Positions 59,731-64,000 of a stretch of DNA of 64,000 nucleotides are shown here, in pieces (positions within the stretch are counted from its first letter, which is position 1; each line of letters opens with the position of its first letter). A program made the position numbers and the translations under genes. Below the pieces are notes generated by a model that ran no database searches, was not told where the DNA came from, and worked only from the letters and a program-made list of their open reading frames with translations. Origin of the DNA: Nonomuraea cavernae. Lineage in GTDB: Bacteria > Actinomycetota > Actinomycetes > Streptosporangiales > Streptosporangiaceae. The stretch covers positions 1-64,000 of the forward strand of contig NZ_BMNH01000025.1 in assembly GCF_014646355.1 (NCBI RefSeq), in the 5' to 3' direction.

Positions 59731-60372
59731 CTATTCGCGCCGATCTGCCCTCAGCCGCGCCGACAGGGCAGCAGCCTGGGTGCGCCGCTGCATGTTGAGC
59801 TTGGCCAGCAGGTTGGACACGTAGTTCTTGACCGTCTTCTCCGCCAGGAACAGCCGCTCGCCGATCTGCCGGTTGGTCAGCCCCTCGCCGATCAGCTCGA
59901 GAATGTGCCGCTCCTGGTCGGACAGCGCCGCCAGAGGGTCCTGCCGGGCCGCCTGATCGCGCAGCCGCTGCAACATGGCGGCCGTGGTCTGCGGATCGAG
60001 CAGCGACTGGCCCGAGGCGACCGTGCGCACCGCGCCCACCAGGTCGGAGCCGTGGATCTGCTTGAGCACGTAGCCCGAGGCCCCCGCCATCACCGCGTCG
60101 AACAGCGCGTCGTCGTCGGCGAACGAGGTCAGCATCAGGCACGCCAGGCCCGGAAGCTTGGAGCGCACCTCCCGGCAGACGTCCACGCCGTTGCCGTCGG
60201 GCAACCGCACGTCGAGCACCGCCACGTCCGGCTTGAGCGCCGGAATGCGGGCGATCGCGGACTCGGCGGTGCCCGCCTCGCCGATCACCTCGATGTCGTC
60301 CTCGGAGCCGAGCAGGGCGGCGACGCCCCGGCGGACCACCTCGTGATCGTCAAGCAGAAACACACGAATCAT
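59731..60372 (-). CDS. devR: DevR/DosR-like NarL-family response regulator
   Basis: 213 residues from ATG 60372. Receiver with acidic Asp8-Asp9, phospho-acceptor Asp54 (VAVLDVRLPDG, same number as in mycobacterial DevR), Thr in MLTSF and Lys in YVLKQI. The linker leads to a LuxR-type HTH: LSDQERHILELIGEGLTNRQ then RLFLAEKTVKNYVSNLLAKL and RRTQAAAL, nearly the mycobacterial DNA-recognition helix. Expected to bind the GGGAC-N4-G(T/G)CCC boxes noted across the window. Confidence 0.95.
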   Translation of the reverse strand: MIRVFLLDDHEVVRRGVAALLGSEDDIEVIGEAGTAESAIARIPALKPDVAVLDVRLPDGNGVDVCREVRSKLPGLACLMLTSFADDDALFDAVMAGASGYVLKQIHGSDLVGAVRTVASGQSLLDPQTTAAMLQRLRDQAARQDPLAALSDQERHILELIGEGLTNRQIGERLFLAEKTVKNYVSNLLAKLNMQRRTQAAALSARLRADRRE

Positions 60373-60402
60373 GACTCTGACCGTATCTCGGTTCGCGCCA
60401 TG

Positions 60403-60425
60403 CTCGGAAGGGTCCCGTTGGTCCA
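60403..60425. promoter_or_regulatory. partial DosR sites upstream of devR
   Basis: A GGGTCCC half-site and, overlapping it, GTCCCGTTGGTCCA (60412-60425; 8 of 11 defined positions). Possible autoregulation, 30-50 bp upstream of the start codon. Confidence 0.4.
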
Positions 60426-60441
60426 ACCCCAGCACAGGCGG

Positions 60442-60473
60442 GGTGCGGCGGGACCCCTCGGACCCGCCGCACC
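60442..60473 (-). terminator. terminator between the secreted-protein gene and devR
   Basis: 11-bp perfect stem GGTGCGGCGGG / CCCGCCGCACC, 10-nt loop, just after the stop of the 60483-61082 gene on the minus strand. Confidence 0.75.
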
Positions 60474-60482
60474 GTCTCGGGG

Positions 60483-61082
60483 TCAGACTCCGGCGGGGTC
60501 GTAGGGCGCCGGGGTCTGGTACCAGTGGATGACGTAGTAGAAGGTGCCGATGGTGCCGTTCTCGAGCTGTCCGGGGGCCTCCAGCAGCCCGGTCGCCAGG
60601 GCGAAGCGCTGCTGCCGCGCCCCGATCACCACGATGTGGTGGGTGCCGGCCTCGGCCACCCGGTCCACCTTGGCGAAGCGGATCAGCGTGGTGTGGCTGT
60701 GCTCCTCGTAGAAGGGCTCCCTGAGCGTCGGCGGGACGGCGATCAGGCTCCCGCTGGGCGTGGTGATCAGGATCTGCGGGAGGTGGTGGTTGGGGATGGT
60801 GTTCTCGGGCGCGAGGTCGGGCATGATCGCCTCGAAGTACAGTCGCTGCCCGGCCGTGAAGGTGAGCTTGAACGACCGTACGTCGAGCGGCTTGTTCATC
60901 CAGCCGTAGAAGGCGAACGAGACGGCGCCGTCGACGACCCGGGGCGCGTTGCCCGGGGTGTTGGCCTTGGTGAGGATGACGGTGTGATGGGCCCAGGCCG
61001 GCAGGGCGACGATCAGCGCCAGCAGTGTGGTGATCGTCACGGTGAGGATCCGTGACAGTCTTCGGGTGGGGGGACGTAGCAT
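60483..61082 (-). CDS. secreted protein of unknown function
   Basis: 199 residues. Signal peptide about 1-31 (ILTVTITTLLALIVALPAWA, cleavage before HH). The mature part is beta-rich with several His (AHHTVIL, IPNHHLPQ, EEHSHTTLIRF, THHIVVIG) that could bind a metal; it ends FYYVIHWYQTPAPYDPAGV. No family is recognised. It lies between the CydDC-like exporter and devR, with terminators on both sides, so it is its own unit. Confidence 0.7.
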   Translation of the reverse strand: MLRPPTRRLSRILTVTITTLLALIVALPAWAHHTVILTKANTPGNAPRVVDGAVSFAFYGWMNKPLDVRSFKLTFTAGQRLYFEAIMPDLAPENTIPNHHLPQILITTPSGSLIAVPPTLREPFYEEHSHTTLIRFAKVDRVAEAGTHHIVVIGARQQRFALATGLLEAPGQLENGTIGTFYYVIHWYQTPAPYDPAGV

Positions 61083-61109
61083 GGGCGGGCCTTCCTTCGC
61101 GAAGGTTCT

Positions 61110-61142
61110 GGCCGTGAGAGGGGCTGCATCCCTCTCACGGCC
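61110..61142 (-). terminator. terminator after the ABC exporter operon
   Basis: 13-bp perfect stem GGCCGTGAGAGGG / CCCTCTCACGGCC, 7-nt loop, 6 nt beyond the stop of the exporter gene. Confidence 0.85.
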
Positions 61143-61148
61143 GTTTCT

Positions 61149-62888
61149 CTATCCCGCCGCCCGGTCGAGGTCGTCGGCCTGGCGGGCGTACAGGCGGGCA
61201 TAGGCGCCCTGGCGGGCCAGCAGTTCCCGGTGGGTGCCCTGCTCGACCAGCCGGCCGCGATCCATGACGAGGATGCGGTCGGCGTCGGTGACCGTGGCCA
61301 GCCGGTGCGCGATGACCAGCAGCGTCCTGCCCCGCGCCAGGTCGTCGATCTGCCGCTGGATCTCGGCCTCGGTGTGCACGTCGAGTTCGGAGGTGGCCTC
61401 GTCCAGGACGAGGATGGGGGCGTCCTTGAGCAGCGCGCGGGCGATCGCCAGCCGCTGACGCTGGCCACCCGACAGGCGCTCGCCCATCTCGCCGACCACG
61501 GTGTCGTAGCCCTCGGGCATTTCCATGATCGTGTCGTGCAGGGCGGCCTGGCGGCAGACCGCCTCCAGTTGCTCCTGGGTGGCGTCCGGCCGGGCCAGCC
61601 GCAGGTTGGCGGCGACGGTGTCGTTGAACAGGAAAGTGCGCTGGCCCACGACGGCGACCAGGTCGCGCAGGTCGTTCAGGCCGAGCCGGTCGACCGGGGT
61701 GCCGCCCACGCACACCGTGCCGGACTGCGGCTCCCAGAACCTCAGCAGGAGCGAGACCAGGGTGGACTTGCCGGAGCCCGAGGCGCCGACCACCGCGTAG
61801 CGGCTGCCGGCCGGCACGGTGAAGGAGACACCGGACAGCGCGGGCGGGCTCTGGCCGGGGTAGGCGAAGGTGACCGAATCGAAGCCGATCGAGGCGGTGG
61901 CGGGCCGGGGCTCGGGCGCCGGCGGGTCGGTGACCAGCGGCGGCCGGTCGGTGATCTCCCAGATGCGGCGCGCGCCGGCGAAGGCCTGCTCCAGGTCGGC
62001 CATGAACTCCTCGACCCCCAGCACGGGCCCGAAGGTCGCCAGCCCGATCGCCACCGTGACGGCGATGTCCTGCCAGGACAGCCCCTGCGCCCAGCCGGTG
62101 AGCAGGATCGTGATCACGCCCGCGCCGACCAGGAACTCGTTCAGGCCCCGGCGCATGGAGATCAGCGTGCCCAGCCGGCTGATCGCCGAGGTGCCCGACG
62201 AGCCCAGCGCCTCGAGTTCGGCCAGGCGGCGGGTGCCGTAGCCGAAGGCGAGCACCTCCCTGACGCCCTGGACGCCGTCGGTGAGGTGCTGGGAGATCTC
62301 GCCGCGCGCCCGCCGCAGATCGGTGGCGGCGGTCGCGGCGGCGCGGTGACTCAGCCACGGCACCACGACGCCCACGCCCAGCAGGAAGGGCGCCAGCACC
62401 AGGGCCACCACCGGGCTGTACCCGGCGCCCAGCACCGACAGGGAGATGACCGGGACGATGACGGCGGCCAGCGACGGCGCGATCGTGTGCGCGTAGAACA
62501 CCTCGATCCGGTCGATGTCCTTCATGACGCGGGCGAGCAGGTCGCCGGTCCTGGTGCCCTCGACCCCGGCCGGGGCCTGCGGCTCGATCCGCTGGTAGAA
62601 GTCGTCGCGGAGCATGGCCAGCAGCTTGAAGGCGACGTAGTGGCCGGCGTACTGCTCGACGTAGCGGAACAGGCCCTTGGCGAACGCCATGACCACCATC
62701 GCGACCGCCACCGGCACGATCACCGACGGGTCGCCGGACGCGACGTGGACCACGCCCCACGCGCCGACGCCGTACAACGCGATGCCGAGGCACATCTGCA
62801 GCACCCGGAAGGTGACCGAGACGGCCAGCGGCGTCATCAGCGGACGGCCGAAGTGCAGCAGGCGCAGGCTGATCTGGGTCCGGGTCAT
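61149..62888 (-). CDS. ABC exporter half-transporter, CydC-like
   Basis: 579 residues: membrane domain (about 1-320, six helices, with FRYVEQYAGHYVAFKLLAML typical of the CydC branch) and ATPase domain with Walker A GASGSGKST, Q-loop VVGQRTFLFND, signature LSGGQRQRLAIARALL, Walker B ILVLDEATSELD and H-loop AHRL. In CydDC the pair exports cysteine/glutathione for cytochrome bd and other heme proteins; related IrtAB-type pairs handle siderophores. Which one applies is open, as no cydAB lies in the window. Overlaps its partner by 4 nt. Confidence 0.88.
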   Translation of the reverse strand: MTRTQISLRLLHFGRPLMTPLAVSVTFRVLQMCLGIALYGVGAWGVVHVASGDPSVIVPVAVAMVVMAFAKGLFRYVEQYAGHYVAFKLLAMLRDDFYQRIEPQAPAGVEGTRTGDLLARVMKDIDRIEVFYAHTIAPSLAAVIVPVISLSVLGAGYSPVVALVLAPFLLGVGVVVPWLSHRAAATAATDLRRARGEISQHLTDGVQGVREVLAFGYGTRRLAELEALGSSGTSAISRLGTLISMRRGLNEFLVGAGVITILLTGWAQGLSWQDIAVTVAIGLATFGPVLGVEEFMADLEQAFAGARRIWEITDRPPLVTDPPAPEPRPATASIGFDSVTFAYPGQSPPALSGVSFTVPAGSRYAVVGASGSGKSTLVSLLLRFWEPQSGTVCVGGTPVDRLGLNDLRDLVAVVGQRTFLFNDTVAANLRLARPDATQEQLEAVCRQAALHDTIMEMPEGYDTVVGEMGERLSGGQRQRLAIARALLKDAPILVLDEATSELDVHTEAEIQRQIDDLARGRTLLVIAHRLATVTDADRILVMDRGRLVEQGTHRELLARQGAYARLYARQADDLDRAAG

Positions 62889-64000
62889 CGTGTCTCCACC
62901 TCGGTCCGCCGGACCGCGCGGGCGTAGTGCCCGCCGCCCGTCATCAGTTCGTCGTGCGAGCCCTGCTCGGTGACGAGGCCGTCCTCCAGGACCACGATCC
63001 GGTCCGCGTCGCGCACCGTGGACAGCCGGTGCGCGATCATCAGCACCGTACGGCCGACGGTCAGCCGGTCGAGGGCGGCCAGGATCGCCGCTTCGGACTC
63101 CAGGTCCACGTTGGAGGTCGGCTCGTCGAGCACGAGGATGGGCGAGTCCTTCAGCACGGCGCGGGCGATCGCGGTGCGCTGCGCCTGCCCGCCGGACAGC
63201 ATGAGGCCCCGCTCACCCGTCGGCGTGTCCAGCCCGTCCGGCAGTCCCCGGACGAACTCGTCCAGGTTGGCCGTGCGCAGCGCGTCCCACAGCCGTTCGT
63301 CGTCCGCGTCCGGCGCGGCGACCAGCAGGTTGTCGCGCAGCGTGCCGGTGAACAGGTAGGTGCTCTGCGCCACGACGCTGATCTGCTCGCGCACCCACGC
63401 GGCGGGCACCGAGGTGATGTCGTGGCCGCCGACGCGGATCACGCCCCCGCCGGGGTCGAGGTTGCGCTGGAGCAGCGCGGCGACGGTGGTCTTGCCCGAG
63501 CCCGACGGCCCGACCAGCGCCACCTTCTCGCCCGGGGCGATGGTGAAGCCCACCTCCCGCAGCACCGGCGTGTCCGGCAGGTAGGCGAAGCTCACGCCCT
63601 CGAAGGACACGTCGGAGCCGGCCCGCTCCGGCGCCTGCGTCTCGGTGTCGGCGACGGCGGGCTTCTCGGCCAGCTGGGCCCTGATCTCCTTGGCGGCCGC
63701 GGCGCCGCCCATGCCGACGTAGAAGAACTGGCCGACCTTGTCCAGCGGCTCCACGAGCTGCGTGGTGAGCAGGACGAGGGCCACCGCCTCGCCGGCGTCG
63801 ATCGCGCCCTCGCGCATGCGGACCATCGCCAGCACGGTCGCCGTGGTGATCATGCCGAGCGAGAACACCGTGTCGACGACGAACAGGATCACCTGGTTGC
63901 CGGCGAGCAGCCGCATGATCGCGCGGCGCAGCTCCTCCGAGGATCTGGCGAGGGCCCGGCCGTGCGCGGTGCCCTGGTTGAAGAGCTTGAGCGTCGACAG
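62885..64000 (-). CDS. ABC exporter half-transporter, partner subunit (truncated by window)
   Basis: About 372 residues visible; the frame runs open to the window edge (the upstream codons read LKLFNQGTAHGRALARSSEE). The last two membrane helices are followed by an ATPase domain with Walker A GPSGSGKTT, VVAQSTYLFTG, signature LSGGQAQRTAIARAVL (Ala replaces Arg/Gln at one position), Walker B ILVLDEPTSNVD and AHRLSTV. Likely the CydD-like half of the heterodimer with the next gene. Confidence 0.88.
   Translation of the reverse strand: MSTLKLFNQGTAHGRALARSSEELRRAIMRLLAGNQVILFVVDTVFSLGMITTATVLAMVRMREGAIDAGEAVALVLLTTQLVEPLDKVGQFFYVGMGGAAAAKEIRAQLAEKPAVADTETQAPERAGSDVSFEGVSFAYLPDTPVLREVGFTIAPGEKVALVGPSGSGKTTVAALLQRNLDPGGGVIRVGGHDITSVPAAWVREQISVVAQSTYLFTGTLRDNLLVAAPDADDERLWDALRTANLDEFVRGLPDGLDTPTGERGLMLSGGQAQRTAIARAVLKDSPILVLDEPTSNVDLESEAAILAALDRLTVGRTVLMIAHRLSTVRDADRIVVLEDGLVTEQGSHDELMTGGGHYARAVRRTEVETR

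Overview
The window is about 64 kb of very GC-rich DNA with dense genes, GTG starts, stop/start overlaps of the ATGA type and hairpin terminators without U-tracts. The order lnt-ppm-fxsA-rbpA, a SigR-type promoter in front of rbpA, a B12 riboswitch on class Ia ribonucleotide reductase and a second clpP pair all point to a filamentous actinomycete. Streptosporangiales are a good guess, but the genus is inference. No tRNA, rRNA or CRISPR array was seen.

Left third (1-31 kb), mostly housekeeping and small regulatory modules: a CHAT protease-like protein cut by the window edge; a lone terpene-synthase-like protein; nrdAB behind two NrdR boxes and a cobalamin riboswitch; an orphan conservon-type GTPase; an Lrp regulator; a HelD-type RNA polymerase motor; a 662-bp non-coding leader before lnt-ppm-fxsA; rbpA facing them; an HxlR/membrane-protein pair. 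A probable seven-gene minus-strand operon follows (MoxR, DUF58, VWA, RsmC-like, TrmH-like, GDPD, MFS), with a divergent membrane protein carrying a degenerate kinase N-lobe. Then come clpP3-clpP4-like genes, a WYL regulator, LysE, an alpha/beta hydrolase, ArsR/SRPBCC and VOC genes, and an OmpR-type two-component system beside a tiny Pro-rich secreted peptide.

Middle and right (32-60.4 kb), a coherent hypoxia/nitric-oxide island: zinc alcohol dehydrogenase, a 907-aa membrane-cupredoxin-copper nitrite reductase fusion, a CopD-like membrane protein, NarK, NarGHJI, SulP with its ArsR regulator, two universal stress proteins, a CBS protein, a flavodoxin, a P-type ATPase, a GH65 phosphorylase fused in frame to an HTH/pyridoxamine-oxidase-like protein, a DevS/DosT-like heme-GAF kinase, a flavin-reductase-fold protein and a DevR/DosR response regulator. 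I found candidate DosR boxes (core GGGAC-N4-G(T/G)CCC) in front of nearly every transcription unit of this set. They are often paired at exactly 22 bp, and four lie on one 22-bp grid between adh and nirK. This resembles the mycobacterial dormancy regulon and the S. coelicolor osdKR region, but with a full nitrate to nitrite to NO chain. Because NO is itself a ligand of DosS-type sensors, the island could form a feedback circuit. That is the most interesting system in the window.

Between the kinase (plus strand) and the regulator (minus strand) lies about 2.6 kb of gene debris: a receiver-domain fragment, an I36-type inhibitor gene, an IS701-like transposase remnant and scraps of an MFS and probably an ABC-2 permease gene. 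The window ends with a secreted protein of unknown function and a CydDC-like heterodimeric ABC exporter whose second subunit runs off the edge.
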